Positions 1-11,300 are shown, numbered from the stretch's first letter. The stretch: DNA of 37,761 nt from an uncultured Myxococcales bacterium (GCA_937893795.1 CALCTH010000380.1:1-37761); one strand, 5' to 3'. Made by a program: numbers and translations. The notes: generated by a model not told the origin, from the letters alone.

Positions 1-2
1 GG

Positions 3-1238
3 GACGGCTATGGCGAGCTGGTCGTCGCGTCCTTCGGCTTGGGTGACGTCTCGCCAAGTCGGGCCGGCGCCGTGTACGTGTTCCGAGGCGGCCCCGCGGG
101 GCCGGCCTCCACGCCCTCGCAGACCCTGCGCAGCCCGAATCCCGGGAGCACCGGCTTCTTCGGTTTGTCGATGGCGGCGGTCGGTGACCTGAACGGGGAT
201 GGCTATGGCGACCTCGCCATCGGAGCGCCGACGGAGGAAACCGACCTCTCCGTGACCGGCCGCGCCTACCTCTATCGCGGCGGTCCGGGCGGGCTCGTGG
301 GGGCGCCGCTACAGCTCGACACGACGCGCTCCTTCGCGAGCTACGGCTACGTCACCGCGCCCGGCGACCTGAACGGTGATGGCTTCGCGGACCTGCTCAT
401 CGAGGACCCCGCGTTCGAGGCCTATCTCTTTCTCGGGCGGGACCTGCCGACGGCGACGGCCGATACGACGCTGACGACGCCGCCGCTCACCGATCCCCTC
501 GCGCTCTTTCCCACCGGCGTCGGCGCCGCGGGAGACGTGGATGGCGACGGCCTTCCAGACGCGCTCGTCGGCGCCAGCCGCGGGACCACGGACGGCGGCC
601 TGGTCCTCGTCTTCCCCGGGGCGGCGTCCGGCCTCGAGACGATGCCGCGTGAAGAGCTCGAGGTGAACGAGGACTTCTTCGTCATGGCTCTCGCCGGTGG
701 CGACCTCGATGGGGACGGCTACTCGGACGCCCTGGTCTCCTCCCTTCGGCGCGTCAGCACGCGGCCCTTCGTCGTCGAGGAGCGCTTCCAGCTTCATCGC
801 GGTGGCGAGGCCGGGCTCCGCTCGGTCCCCGAGACGCTCCGCGAGGCACCGGAAGCCATGAGCCCCGGCTTCGGGAGCTCGCTCGCCGCGCCCGCCGACT
901 TCGACGGCGATGGGTTCCTCGATGTCGGGGTCGGCGGGCCCGGCTCGAATCAGGCCTTCGTCTACTTCAGCGACGAAGGCGGCCTCGCCGAGACGCCTCT
1001 CGTCTTGGACGAGCCGCCGGGCGTGCTGGGCCGCACCCGCTTCGGCCAGGCCGTCGCCAGCGTCGACGTCAACGGGGACGGACTGGCCGATCTCGTCGTC
1101 GGAGAGTTCGAGCGCGAGGGCCGAACGCACCTCTTTCTCGGCTCTGCCGAGGGCTTGAGCGACGCACCGAGTCTGACGCTCCAAAACCCCGACACGGGCC
1201 GCGACGGCGGGGGCTTCGGATTGGGGCTCGCGTACTGA
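3..1238 (+). CDS. FG-GAP repeat / integrin-alpha-like beta-propeller protein (5' truncated by window edge)
   Basis: Frame stays open to the window edge (DGYGELVVASFGLGDV...); repeated GDLNGDGYGDLAIGAP / DGDGLPDALVGA / DVNGDGLADLVVGE motifs; ends LTLQNPDTGRDGGGFGLGLAY*. Confidence 0.9.
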   Translation, partial: DGYGELVVASFGLGDVSPSRAGAVYVFRGGPAGPASTPSQTLRSPNPGSTGFFGLSMAAVGDLNGDGYGDLAIGAPTEETDLSVTGRAYLYRGGPGGLVGAPLQLDTTRSFASYGYVTAPGDLNGDGFADLLIEDPAFEAYLFLGRDLPTATADTTLTTPPLTDPLALFPTGVGAAGDVDGDGLPDALVGASRGTTDGGLVLVFPGAASGLETMPREELEVNEDFFVMALAGGDLDGDGYSDALVSSLRRVSTRPFVVEERFQLHRGGEAGLRSVPETLREAPEAMSPGFGSSLAAPADFDGDGFLDVGVGGPGSNQAFVYFSDEGGLAETPLVLDEPPGVLGRTRFGQAVASVDVNGDGLADLVVGEFEREGRTHLFLGSAEGLSDAPSLTLQNPDTGRDGGGFGLGLAY

Positions 1239-1250
1239 GGCAGGCGCGAT

Positions 1251-3425
1251 CTAGGGGGCGAGCCGCCGGACGAAGACGGAGCCTGGGCCATCGCCGGGCG
1301 CTCCCACGAAGAGATGGGTGCCGTCGCTCGCGAGCGAGGCGCCGAAGTGGGCGCCGGCGCTCACCGTCTCGGCCCGCAGGTAGAGCGGTGCATCGACGGG
1401 CACGCCGGCGGGGAGGGGGTAGAGGAAGACGGTCCCGTCGCCCGGCGTCAGGTCCTCCGAGCGAAGGCGGACGTCCACGCCGAGCGGACCCCCGTCCGCG
1501 AGCGGGTCGTCCGGACTGCCCGCCGCCAGGTAGTCGCCCACGCGGGCGAGCGCGGAGAAGCCAGACTCCGGTCGACGCAGCGACTGCAGCAAACGCGGTG
1601 GCCCCGCGAGGTCCTCTTCGAACGCCTCGATGCCTGGCTCCGACGCCGTCCGGCCCTGGGCGGTGAAGAGGCGGGGGCCATCGATGATGAGGGCCGTGAG
1701 CTCCGCGGAGACGCGGCCGCCGAAACGCACGCCGTCCACCGTCGACCCGATGAAGAGCGCGCCCGTCCCCGTCGCGATGGCCACGCCCCGACCTTCCACG
1801 TGGAAGGTCCGCGCATCGTCGAAGCCGCCGAAGCGTTGCCGCCGGCCCTCGGGGTCCACCACCTCGAGCTGGCGGGGTCCCAGGATCACCAGCCGACCCT
1901 CGGCGTCGAAGGCGAGGGCCTGCACGGAGCCCGAGGTCATGAGCCGTTCGGGGCCCGTCCACAGGCCGCGCTCTTCGCGGAAGACGTCCACGTAGGGGCG
2001 GTCGAATCCGCTCACCGCCACCTGCCCCGGCCGTGCCGCGAGGCGTTGGCCGTAGCGCTCGTTGCGGAGGGGACGGTCCGGCTGACGCAGCACCGCCTCG
2101 AGGGCCCAGCCTTCGCTCTCGCGCCGGTAGAGGTGAACGCCGCCGTAGTCGGCACCCACGTTCGGCGCGCGCGCGAGCTCCGGCGCCGGGGACACGCCCG
2201 CGAGAGGAAAGCCGTCGCCCGGCGCGCCGATGGCCACCAGGTCTCCGGCGACGGCCAAGGTGCTGCCGAAGAGCATCGACTCGTGGGAGCGCGCCGGCTC
2301 CAGCGTCGCTACTTCGATGTCGGCGCAAGTCAACCCCACGAGCGTTTCACAGGGGCTCTCCACGTTGCAGCGCCCGTCGACGCAGCGCTCGCCGCTCGCG
2401 CAGGCAAAGCCGCACGCGCCGCAGTTGCTCTCGTCCACGACGAGGGCGCCGCGGTCGATGCTGCCGTCGCAATCGTTGTCGAGGCCGTCGCAGACTTCCG
2501 CGCTCGGCTCGGAGGCCGTGAGCGGCCGGACCGCGCACACCCCCGTCGCGCAGGACTCGCAGCGGGAGCACGCGCGGTTGCAGCAGGTGCCTCCCTCGCA
2601 GCGATCCGAGGCGCACTGGGCGTTCGTGCGGCAGCTCTGCCCGTTGCCGCGCCCGGCACCGGGGATCGGTCGGCACCCGTCGCCGGGCTGGCAGAAATGG
2701 CCGGGGCCGCAGTCGGAGGGCACGAGCGTGAACAGGCACACCCCCGCGTCGCAGCGCCCCGTGGCGGCGCAGTCGGGCACCCCGGCGCGACACTCGTCGT
2801 CGAACGCGCAGGAAGCGGCGCCGCAGCTCGGCTCATCGCCACGCCTGCAGTCGCGGGGCACGCAGCGTCCGCCGAGGCAGCGCTGGGTGCCGTCGCAGCG
2901 CACGTCCTGGCAGCTTCGCGTGACGACGAAATCGATGCGCGGGCCCTCCGCGGGGTAGGCGACGGTCGACCGAATCGTGCGCGCGTCGTCGAGCGGCGAG
3001 ACGAGCTCGAGCTGGAGGAAGCCCACGTTGGCGCCGAGCAAGGTGTCGGGGAAGATCGCGATGCGCTGGGCGGCGTTGGCCCAGTCGCGGCGCGGGTCGA
3101 AGCGCTCGGTCGTCAGCGGAAAGAGGCGGCGGTCGCTCGTATCGCGCACGAAGAGCCGAAGCTCGTCGAACTCCGCGCCGGGCAGCAGGTCCGTCCGCAG
3201 GAAGACCTCGACGGTTTGCGCGGGTTGAGGCCGCGGCGCCGGATCACACGCCGCGAGCAGCACGAGAGCCACGAGCATCGACGCGGCCGCGACGCTCGAC
3301 GCGGGAGCGCGCGTGGGCGTTGCGAAGGGGGTCCCTCGCGCTCCGCCGTGCCTGACCTCTGGTCCCATTCGCGCCACCTCCGCGAGCGAGTATACCCGGC
3401 GTTCCATCGGCGGTGCCGAGGTCAT
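1251..3425 (-). CDS. Large putative lipoprotein with Cys-rich MopE-like region (CDGLDNDCDGSIDRG) and C-terminal beta-propeller-like repeats
   Basis: 724-aa ORF; hydrophobic segment plus lipobox-like ASMLVALVLLAACDP; Cys-rich central region; FGSTLAVAGDLVAIGAPGDG-type repeats; true start may lie downstream of 3425. Confidence 0.85.
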   Translation of the reverse strand: MTSAPPMERRVYSLAEVARMGPEVRHGGARGTPFATPTRAPASSVAAASMLVALVLLAACDPAPRPQPAQTVEVFLRTDLLPGAEFDELRLFVRDTSDRRLFPLTTERFDPRRDWANAAQRIAIFPDTLLGANVGFLQLELVSPLDDARTIRSTVAYPAEGPRIDFVVTRSCQDVRCDGTQRCLGGRCVPRDCRRGDEPSCGAASCAFDDECRAGVPDCAATGRCDAGVCLFTLVPSDCGPGHFCQPGDGCRPIPGAGRGNGQSCRTNAQCASDRCEGGTCCNRACSRCESCATGVCAVRPLTASEPSAEVCDGLDNDCDGSIDRGALVVDESNCGACGFACASGERCVDGRCNVESPCETLVGLTCADIEVATLEPARSHESMLFGSTLAVAGDLVAIGAPGDGFPLAGVSPAPELARAPNVGADYGGVHLYRRESEGWALEAVLRQPDRPLRNERYGQRLAARPGQVAVSGFDRPYVDVFREERGLWTGPERLMTSGSVQALAFDAEGRLVILGPRQLEVVDPEGRRQRFGGFDDARTFHVEGRGVAIATGTGALFIGSTVDGVRFGGRVSAELTALIIDGPRLFTAQGRTASEPGIEAFEEDLAGPPRLLQSLRRPESGFSALARVGDYLAAGSPDDPLADGGPLGVDVRLRSEDLTPGDGTVFLYPLPAGVPVDAPLYLRAETVSAGAHFGASLASDGTHLFVGAPGDGPGSVFVRRLAP

Positions 3426-3638
3426 CGACAGACGGGCGGATCAGCCCAGCCGCGTCCGCGTCCGCGGCGTCTCGCTCCGCCGTCGCCGCGTCGACGGTCC
3501 CGTCGTCATGGGAGGCGCACACGAGGGACGACGAGAAGAGCCATGCGAGCGCGAGACGACGCAGCACGACGACCAGTCCATGCCTGCCGTAGCGAAGGGC
3601 CAAGAGGAGGGGCGATACTGATTGAGCGGGCCCTTCGG

Positions 3639-4607
3639 ATGACGCTCTCCGAAAATCCACTCTTCGTGTACCAGCACCGCCGTCACGGGAAGCGGACACT
3701 CGTCGGTGCCGTGTGCCTCGCCGCGGCGGTCTCGTGTGTCGGGAACGGACCAGCGCCCCCGCCGCAGACGCCAAACCAACGACGAAGCGAGCTGCGGTCC
3801 GCCGGCCTGTGTCAGTTCTCCGGCGACCCGGCACCCGCGCGGTCGGTCGACGCGCTTCGCCGCCGCGTGGACGGACTCTTGCGGGTCCCGCCGACCGATG
3901 TCGGTGCGTTGGCGTGTGAGCTCATCGGTTTGGCGGCGTCTTCGCCGTGCGGCGTCGGACAGCACGGCTTCAGTCAGTTCTATTTGGATACCCCGCCCGA
4001 GGTCGTGATGGACATCATCGGTGGTCTCGATGACGCCTGCAGCATCGAGCGGACCTATCTCAGCCTTGGGCGGCAACGCCTCGATGTGCTCGCAGGGGAG
4101 GCCCCGGCGGTGGACGCGGAGCGTGCCCTCGGAGCTTGGAAGGCCCTTCTCGACGAGGCGGCCGCGGACGCGTCGTGCCCGCCAGATGAGCGGTGGCCCG
4201 AGCGTGCCGCGGTGCACGCTGCCGTACGCTTTGCCTCCGACGTGATGACCACCTGGTCCCGCCTCGTGTGCGAGGACGCTGCCGTCGCCTGCGATGTCAG
4301 CGGGATGAACGGAACCGTCAGCATCGTCCCCGGTCCGTTGGACGAAGAGACGCTAGGCGCCGGGGCCGGACTTTGGTCGTGCGCGCTCGTCCCGTCGTCC
4401 GCCGACTCGTGCGCTCGACACGACCTCGCCAGTTGGCCGGAGACCCTCGCCGCGATGGCGCGGGGAATCGCCTTAGCCGACCGCTCAAATCTCCAGGACC
4501 CCAGGCTCGTGGCGATGGGTAACCACCGGCGAATGGACCTCTACGTCGTCGCGCGTGCCGGAAGGGTATGGGTCGTCGACAGCTTTGGTTCAGGATGGGA
4601 CCAGTAG
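3639..4607 (+). CDS. Hypothetical putative lipoprotein
   Basis: In-frame ATG at 3639 within the longer open frame 1314-4607; MTLSENPLFVYQHRRHGKRTLVGAVCLAAAVSCVGNG signal/lipobox-like start; upstream part of that frame is antisense to the 1251-3425 gene. Confidence 0.7.
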   Translation: MTLSENPLFVYQHRRHGKRTLVGAVCLAAAVSCVGNGPAPPPQTPNQRRSELRSAGLCQFSGDPAPARSVDALRRRVDGLLRVPPTDVGALACELIGLAASSPCGVGQHGFSQFYLDTPPEVVMDIIGGLDDACSIERTYLSLGRQRLDVLAGEAPAVDAERALGAWKALLDEAAADASCPPDERWPERAAVHAAVRFASDVMTTWSRLVCEDAAVACDVSGMNGTVSIVPGPLDEETLGAGAGLWSCALVPSSADSCARHDLASWPETLAAMARGIALADRSNLQDPRLVAMGNHRRMDLYVVARAGRVWVVDSFGSGWDQ

Positions 4608-4644
4608 ACTCGAGGTGGGCTTTGGCCGTGCCTTCCCGTCGCCC

Positions 4645-7600
4645 TTACGCCGTGATCGCATTCCCGCGGAAGATGCGGGCCAGGTAGCGGCTCTCCTTTG
4701 GGCTCGGCGCCGGGACCGCGCACTGGAGCACGGCGGCGACCATGCGCTTCCGCTCCTCGGCGACCTCCGCCTCGCTGCCCGGCTCCTCGGCGCGGGCGCG
4801 GCGGGTGAGCTGCACCTGGTTGATGGCCGGCATGGTCGGAAGTCGCTCGCCTTCGACGCCGAGCGTGACCGTGAAGGCGTGGAGCGTGTTCTTGGTGAAG
4901 AGCGCCAGGCCGAACTCCTCGCGCGTCGAGGCGCGCGAAGTGGAGGGCGTGAGCAGCACGATCTGACAACGTGGGATGAGCGCCGCGACCTTGGCGATGC
5001 GGAAGTGGTGGGTGATCTGGTCGCGCATCAGCGCGGCGAAGTCGTCGCGGGAGAGCACCCGGTCCCAGCGCCCGTCGTCGGCCGCGAGCGCGTTCAGCGG
5101 CAGCCGCTCGAAGGGCGTCGAGACCACCACGTCGACCTGGCCGAGCGCGAGGTGCGCGTCCTTCAGCCCCTGCTCCACGTCGTCGCCGCAGGCGTGCAGG
5201 CTGAGAATCACGTTCGGGTCGAGGCTGAGCCGCGTGCGCAGCGTATCGAGCGTCTCCTGCGAGCGCGCGACCACCGCCAGCGCCTTCACGCCCTGGCCGA
5301 TGAAGCCCTTGGCGATGTCCACGAGCTCCTCACGCATCGCGTCACCGAGAAGCACGACGGTGCGCCCCGCGAGCTGCGAAAGGTCCTCCTGCCCCGGCGA
5401 GAGCATCAGCTCGCCCTCCGTCACCGAGCGCTCGAACTTCAGGCCGCCCGAGGGGTGGAAGGTCTCGCCGCTGACGATCTCGTCGGCCAGGTGGAAGACC
5501 GTGGCGATGCCCACCTGCTCGTCCGTCGGCATCTTGTGCAGATGCAGCCGGTCGAGGATGCCGGCCTCGATCTTCTCCGCCGCCGCCTTCACGTCCTTCG
5601 TGTCGAAGAAGGGGCTCGGCGGCTCCACGAACTTCTCGAGGAAGCGCGCCTTCGCCGCCCGGTCGATGACGCCCGAGCCCACGAGGCGATCGGCGAGCTT
5701 GGGCGCGTTGTCGCCGCTGACCAGGAAGCGCGAGGACACGGCCTGCGCCCGGCCCTCGCGCACCTTGTCGAGGAGGCGCCGAATGGGCTTCGGCGCGTCC
5801 GGCCACTCGCCGAGGTCCTCGAGCTCGTTGAGCGCGAGGCGCTCGAGGTACCCGGCCACGTCGGCCCCCTCCGCGTGCGCGTTCAGCAGCGCCTCGTGCA
5901 CCACGTTCAGGCGCTTGTTCTCGAGGATCAGCCGCCCCCGTCGCTCGAAGAGCCCGGGCGCGCCCTGGAAGCCGCGGAGCCGCGCGCCATCGACGGGACC
6001 GGGCGCCAGCGCGTTGATCTGAATCTCCGGACCGAGGTGCCGCGAGAGGATCTCCGCCAGCGCGCGCTGCCCGGCCTTCGACACCGAGTAGTCGGCGCGG
6101 TTCGGGTAGGCCACGGCGAGGTACTTCTCGCCACCGAAGTAGCTCGACACGTTGAGAATGTGCCCGTTGCCGTGCGCCTTCATGCTCGGCGCGAACTTCC
6201 GGATGAGGCTGTAGTTGCTGATGAGGTTCGCTTCCTGGGTCCGGTTCCAGGCCGCGAGGCTCATGTCGACCACCATCTCCTCGGCGCCGCTGATGCCCGC
6301 GTTGTTGATGAGAAAGTCCACGTGGCCGAAGAGCTCCATCGCGTGGTCGTGGAGCCGCTGGAGCGCCGCCTCGTCGCCCACGTCCACGCCGCCGCAGGCG
6401 AGCCCGCGCCGCCCGGGCTCGCTGACGCCCACGCCCCGGCGCCCGTCGACGATCTCCTGCCGCGCACCCGCGAGCCGCTCTTCGTTGCGCGCGCTGATGA
6501 GCACGCGCGCGCCGGCGATCGCCAAAAAACGCCCGAGCTGGTAGCCGATGCCGAGGCTGCCGCCGGTGATGACCGCCGTCTTGCCCTGGTGCAGGCCGGG
6601 CAGGACGCGCTGAATGGACAGGGGCATGTCGGACTTGCCCGTCGCGCGCTCGATGGCCTTCGGCACCCAGAGGTTGATGGCGTCCATCTTCCGGACGCGG
6701 CCCGTGAGCGTGGCCGACCAGTCGGCGCTGAAGGCGAGGTTGTCGGCCTCGTCGTTGTCGAAGCGGACGAGCTGGTTCGGCAGGCAGCTCCAGGGGCGCT
6801 TGCCCTCGCGCACCGCGTGCTGCTCTTCGGCGCGCCAGACGCGAAGCAGCGCCTCCACCGCCGCGCGCTTCACGTCGTTGAGCAGGTTGCCCTTCCCGTC
6901 GTTCGGGTTGGTCACGAAGGTGACCGCCGGCGCCCGGTCCAGGTTCTTCCAGCGCATCAGGCGCCGCGAGAGCCCGGCGGCGAAGGCCACGGGGCCCACG
7001 ACCTCGCGGCGGATGAAGTCCTCCACGTCGGCGTCCTCGGCCGTCGAGAGCGCGTGGCCGTGCTCGCCGTTCGCGCACTGCGGGAGCACCACCACCCCGT
7101 CGAGGCGCCCGTAATGGTCCTCCATGAAGCGAAGGCCCCGCTCCACGGTCTGGGGGATCAGCGGGTCGAGATGCAGCAGCCGGTAGGGCCCAGCGTTGGT
7201 CGCCTGGATCCGGCCGCGCGCGCGGCTGTAGCCGTCGAGGCTGCGGAAGGCCACGGCGACCTCGGCGCCCCGCTCGCGGCTCCGCTCGGCGAAGGCGAGC
7301 GCCTCCTCGATGTCGCTCCCGCCGAGCACGAGCACCACGCGATCGTTCAGGTCGATCATGCGGTTGTCGGGCCAGGACACGAGCTTCGAGCGGCTCTGGG
7401 CCGGCACCTGCATGCCGTTGGTCACCTCGAAGGCGTGCCCGCTGAAGGCGATGGACTCGTCGGAGGCCAGGAAGGTGATGGCCCCGGCCACGTCGTCGGG
7501 CTTCGGGTAGCGCAGGGCAAGCGCGTCGTCGGTGCCGGGCCGCGTGTGCAGCATGAGCTCGCGGAAGTGTGCCGAGGTCGTGCCCGGCGTCTGGCCCTGG

Positions 7601-8292
7601 AGCTGGTCCATGGCCGCGAAGACCGTGTCGATGCGCTCGGACTCGATGGGCCCGGGGAAGACCGTGTTCACGCGCAGGCCCTGGTGCCCGCGGCCGAGCT
7701 CGCGGGCGAAGCCGAGGCTGAGCGCGTTGAGCCCGGACTTCGGCACCACGTAGGGGATGCGCCCGAAATAGGCCGTGCGGCTGAAGATGGTCGAGACGTT
7801 GATGATCGACCCGTTCACGCTCATGTGCGGCGCCGCCGCGCGCGTCATGTTCCAGGGCCCGCCGAGCAGGTTCATGGCCGCGGCGAACATCGTCTCCGTC
7901 CCCGCGTCCCGCGCGTCGTCCTCGGTGATCGGAATGTGCGGGAGCGTCGTCTTCGGTCCGGCGCCACCGGCGTTGTTCACCAGCACGTCGAGGCGCCCGA
8001 AGGTCTCGAGCGTGGCCTGCACCACCTGGCGGCAGGCTTCCGGGTCCGCCGCGTCGCCTACGCGCGCGTGGATCTTCGCCCGGTCGAAGCCCTCCTGGGC
8101 CAGCGCGTCCGCGAAGGCGTCGAGCTTGGCGCCGTTCCGCCCCGTCATCACCACCTTCGCGCCCTCCCGAAGGAGCTGGCGCGAGATGAAGGACCCGATG
8201 TTGCCCGCGGCTCCGGTCAGGATGACCACGCGGTCCTTCAACCGCGCGCCCCCGCGCGTCTGCGTCTCTCCCAGCGTTCCGTCTGCGCTCAT
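4645..8292 (-). CDS. mcr: Malonyl-CoA reductase (bifunctional, multi-SDR, 3-hydroxypropionate forming)
   Basis: 1215 aa from ATG at 8292 with GAGGGAACGAAGACG upstream. Two active SDR modules: TGAAGNIGS...GRIPYVVPKSGLN (YxxxK) and TGGSLGIGY...NRADYSVSKAGQR (YxxxK). Colinear with remembered C. aurantiacus Mcr, including INVSTIFSR, NTVFPGPIES, NLISNYSL, NVSSYFGGEK, LGPEIQINALAPGPV, GRLILENKRLN, VSGETFHPSGGL, LTRRARAEEP and terminal ARIFRGNAITA. Confidence 0.92.
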   Translation of the reverse strand: MSADGTLGETQTRGGARLKDRVVILTGAAGNIGSFISRQLLREGAKVVMTGRNGAKLDAFADALAQEGFDRAKIHARVGDAADPEACRQVVQATLETFGRLDVLVNNAGGAGPKTTLPHIPITEDDARDAGTETMFAAAMNLLGGPWNMTRAAAPHMSVNGSIINVSTIFSRTAYFGRIPYVVPKSGLNALSLGFARELGRGHQGLRVNTVFPGPIESERIDTVFAAMDQLQGQTPGTTSAHFRELMLHTRPGTDDALALRYPKPDDVAGAITFLASDESIAFSGHAFEVTNGMQVPAQSRSKLVSWPDNRMIDLNDRVVLVLGGSDIEEALAFAERSRERGAEVAVAFRSLDGYSRARGRIQATNAGPYRLLHLDPLIPQTVERGLRFMEDHYGRLDGVVVLPQCANGEHGHALSTAEDADVEDFIRREVVGPVAFAAGLSRRLMRWKNLDRAPAVTFVTNPNDGKGNLLNDVKRAAVEALLRVWRAEEQHAVREGKRPWSCLPNQLVRFDNDEADNLAFSADWSATLTGRVRKMDAINLWVPKAIERATGKSDMPLSIQRVLPGLHQGKTAVITGGSLGIGYQLGRFLAIAGARVLISARNEERLAGARQEIVDGRRGVGVSEPGRRGLACGGVDVGDEAALQRLHDHAMELFGHVDFLINNAGISGAEEMVVDMSLAAWNRTQEANLISNYSLIRKFAPSMKAHGNGHILNVSSYFGGEKYLAVAYPNRADYSVSKAGQRALAEILSRHLGPEIQINALAPGPVDGARLRGFQGAPGLFERRGRLILENKRLNVVHEALLNAHAEGADVAGYLERLALNELEDLGEWPDAPKPIRRLLDKVREGRAQAVSSRFLVSGDNAPKLADRLVGSGVIDRAAKARFLEKFVEPPSPFFDTKDVKAAAEKIEAGILDRLHLHKMPTDEQVGIATVFHLADEIVSGETFHPSGGLKFERSVTEGELMLSPGQEDLSQLAGRTVVLLGDAMREELVDIAKGFIGQGVKALAVVARSQETLDTLRTRLSLDPNVILSLHACGDDVEQGLKDAHLALGQVDVVVSTPFERLPLNALAADDGRWDRVLSRDDFAALMRDQITHHFRIAKVAALIPRCQIVLLTPSTSRASTREEFGLALFTKNTLHAFTVTLGVEGERLPTMPAINQVQLTRRARAEEPGSEAEVAEERKRMVAAVLQCAVPAPSPKESRYLARIFRGNAITA

Positions 8293-8320
8293 CGTCTTCG
8301 TTCCCTCTCGCAATAGCCGA

Positions 8321-11300
8321 TCAGCGCAGCGTGCTGGCGGAGCCGGTATCCCGGCGGGTGACGGCCTCACCGCGCGCCTCGGCGTCGCGGATGGCCCAGG
8401 CCTGGTAGAGCTCATCGCGGGTCTTCAGCCCGAGCCGCGGCAGCCCGTGCGTGAACACGTAGGTCGCGCCGGCGTGGCGGTTCTCCCACATGGCCTGATG
8501 GGCTTCGGCTACGCCGTCCCAGTCGACGGCCGTGGCCTCTACGATGTCGAGGCGCCCCGCGGCGACGCGGGCCTGCACCTCGGCGAACTCGCGCGCCGTG
8601 TTCAGGTGCGTGCCGCGGATCTCGGCCGTGGGCATGAGCACGCGGCGCTGCCGCATCCACACCTGTGGCGCGTAGAAGCTCAGGCGGCGCCCGCCGAGGT
8701 CCTCGGCGTACACGACCACGCCGGTGTTTGGTTTGACGAGTGAGGTCGAGAGCCCGAGGCCGTCGCGGCCCGCGCGCTCGAAGACCACGTCGGGCAGCCC
8801 GCGCTTGTCGAGCGGCGTCCGCAGCAGCGGCGCGATGGCCGAGCCCACGGGCTTGAGGGTGCGGTCGCTGAAGCTCCGAACGGCCTCCTTGAAGGCCGGC
8901 GAGTCCTCGAAGGCGTTCGGCAGCGTCATGAAGGGCCCGGGCGGGTCGAAGTCGTCGCCGAAGCGGCGCCGAAGCTCTTCGACGCTCACCACGCCGCCAA
9001 GCGCGCTCCCGAAGCCGAGCGAGGTCACCAGCTCGCGCTGGGGGATCGTGTCCGTGAGCACGGCGACCTTGGCCCCGAGGCCGCAGCCGATCTCGATGGC
9101 CTCGATGGCCACCGGGTCCACGATGCCGTCCTCCGCGCCGGGCCCGTAGATGACGAGGAAGCTCTTGCCCGCGCTCAGCCGCGCGCGCTGGAGCATGGCC
9201 CGCGGCGTCTCCTTGCCCGCCTTGCCGAGGAAGCTGAAGCGGTAGCCGCTCGACGCGCCGAAGAAGGTGAGCACGCCGCCGGGGCTCAGGAGCTGGAAGC
9301 TGCGGCTGAAGGCACGCTCGCCGGCGTGGCTCACGGCGTAGTCGACGGGGCCGTTCTTGCGTACGTCGGCCACGAAGTCCGCGCCGGCCTGCTCCCAGGC
9401 AGCCCATTCGCTCGCGTCGTCCGGGACCGGCGTGAAGATGGAGGCCCAGCGCGGGTCCTTCCGGTTCACGGGCTGGCCGCCGTAGCTGCGCACGCGCTCC
9501 GCACGCTCCTCCGAGCTGACCATGCCCACCACGTCGAGGCCCGTAGCCCGCGCGCCGCGGAGGCACTCGAGGCCCGTGCCCGTCGACGCGCCCTCCACGA
9601 AGAGGCGCTTGCCCGGCTGGATGTCGAGCGTGGTGAAGAGCGCGCGGTGAATGGTGCCCGCGTTGAGCCCGTAGGAGCCCGCCTCTTCGAGGGTCTGGCT
9701 CGCGAGCTTCTTGTGGAGCTGCGGCCCCTGCACCGTGAGGAACTGAGCGTGGCTCCCGTCGTTCCGCTCGTAGCCCTGAATGCGGAAATCGGCGGCCATG
9801 GGGTCGAGGCCCTGGTCCGGGCTCATCAGCTCGCTCTGGCCCGAGTAGATCGTGACTAGGTCGCCCACGCTGATGCGGCCTTCGCGAACGAGCTCCTCGC
9901 CGAGGCGCACCACGAGCGCGCAGCCGCCGGAGCCCGTGACGTGCACGTCGACGTCGCGCGGGTCGAAGGGCGAGACGGGGATGCCGGTGATGGCCCAGAT
10001 GTCGTTGTAGTTGATCTCGCTCGCCAGCATGAAGACGAGCGCCTCGCTCGGGCCGGGCTCCGGCGTGGGCACCACGACGAGCTTCTCGGCGTCCTTCGGG
10101 TCGCCGTGCGCCGGCGCGGCCGTGGTCGGGTCGCGCGGCACGCCGAGCGCGTACATGTAGGGCGGCACCGGCGTGACCCCGGGGTAGAAGCCGCGCGCGA
10201 GCGGGATCAGGTGGCCCGCCTCCTCGAGCTCCTGGCGCGTGGCCTCGTCCGCGTCCGGCGGGAAGGCGGCTTTGCGAAGCGGGAGCGGCGCGCTCCGCCG
10301 CTCGAGGAAGGCGCGAATGCCGACGGGCCCGGCGTCGGGGTCGACGATGGCGTCGGCGAAGGCTTTGCCCTCGGCCGCGAGGCCCGCGGTCTGGCCTTCG
10401 GCGAGCCCGGTCTCGAGCGCGGTGAAGATGCGCGCAACGGCGCTGCCCCGACCGTTGGCTTCGGCCTGGGCGATGGGCGCAGCGAGCGGCGTCCGGAGAT
10501 CCGGCGCGGCGATGGGTTGCTCGAGCCCCTCGAGGTAAGCGGCGCGCGCTTCCATGGCGGCGACCAGTGGCCCTTCGCCGTCGAGGTAGCTCCGGAGCAC
10601 GGCCACGGCGCGCTCGACGGGCGCTTCGGCGACCTCGTCGATCAGGCCGACCTCGAGGGCTTCGCGCGCCTCGAGGCCGCGGCCGTCGAGGATCATGCGG
10701 GCGGCGCGCACGACGCCGGCGTCACCGTGCTTGGCGTGCAGGCGCCGGGCCAGGCGCTGGGTGCCGCCATAGCCCGGGAGCAGGCGGAGGTTGATCTCCG
10801 GCTGCCCGAAGCGTGCGCCCGGGTCGGCCACGGCGTAGCCGCAGGCGAGCACCAGCTCGTTGCCGCCACCGAGCGCGGGTCCGTTCACCGCCGCGATGAC
10901 GGGCTTCGGCCTTCCGTCGGCGTCGCGGAGCCCCTCGAGCAGACCGAAGGCGGTCTGCGCGGCGTTCGGCAGCGTCTGGGCGCTGTCCCGGTCGCCGGCC
11001 TCGCCGACCTCCATCAGCTCCTTCACGTTGGCGCCGGCCACGAAGGCCTTGCCCGCGCCGGTCACGACGATGCCCACCGTCGAGGCCTCGCGGCCGATCT
11101 GGTGGAGCATGGTGTGCAGCTCGTCGAGCGAGCGCTCGTTGAGCGAGTTCACCGGCGGCGCGTCGATGACGACGAGCGCGAGGTATTTCCCGGTGCCCGA
11201 TCCCGCCGCAGTCTTCAGCTCGTGGCGCTCGACGCGGAGGTAGCGCGTGCGCTGCACGATCTTGCGCGCCTCGGCGAGCTGCCCGAACGCGCGCCAGGCC

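Noticed and set aside
1314-3638. N-terminal two thirds of plus-strand ORF 1314-4607
   Set aside because: Antisense to the 1251-3425 lipoprotein gene; only the part from ATG 3639 looks like a protein with a signal peptide
4555-8316. 1253-aa plus-strand ORF opposite mcr
   Set aside because: Mirror (shadow) frame of a high-GC gene; low-complexity His/Arg/Val/Glu-rich translation with no motifs, while the minus frame has full Mcr motif colinearity
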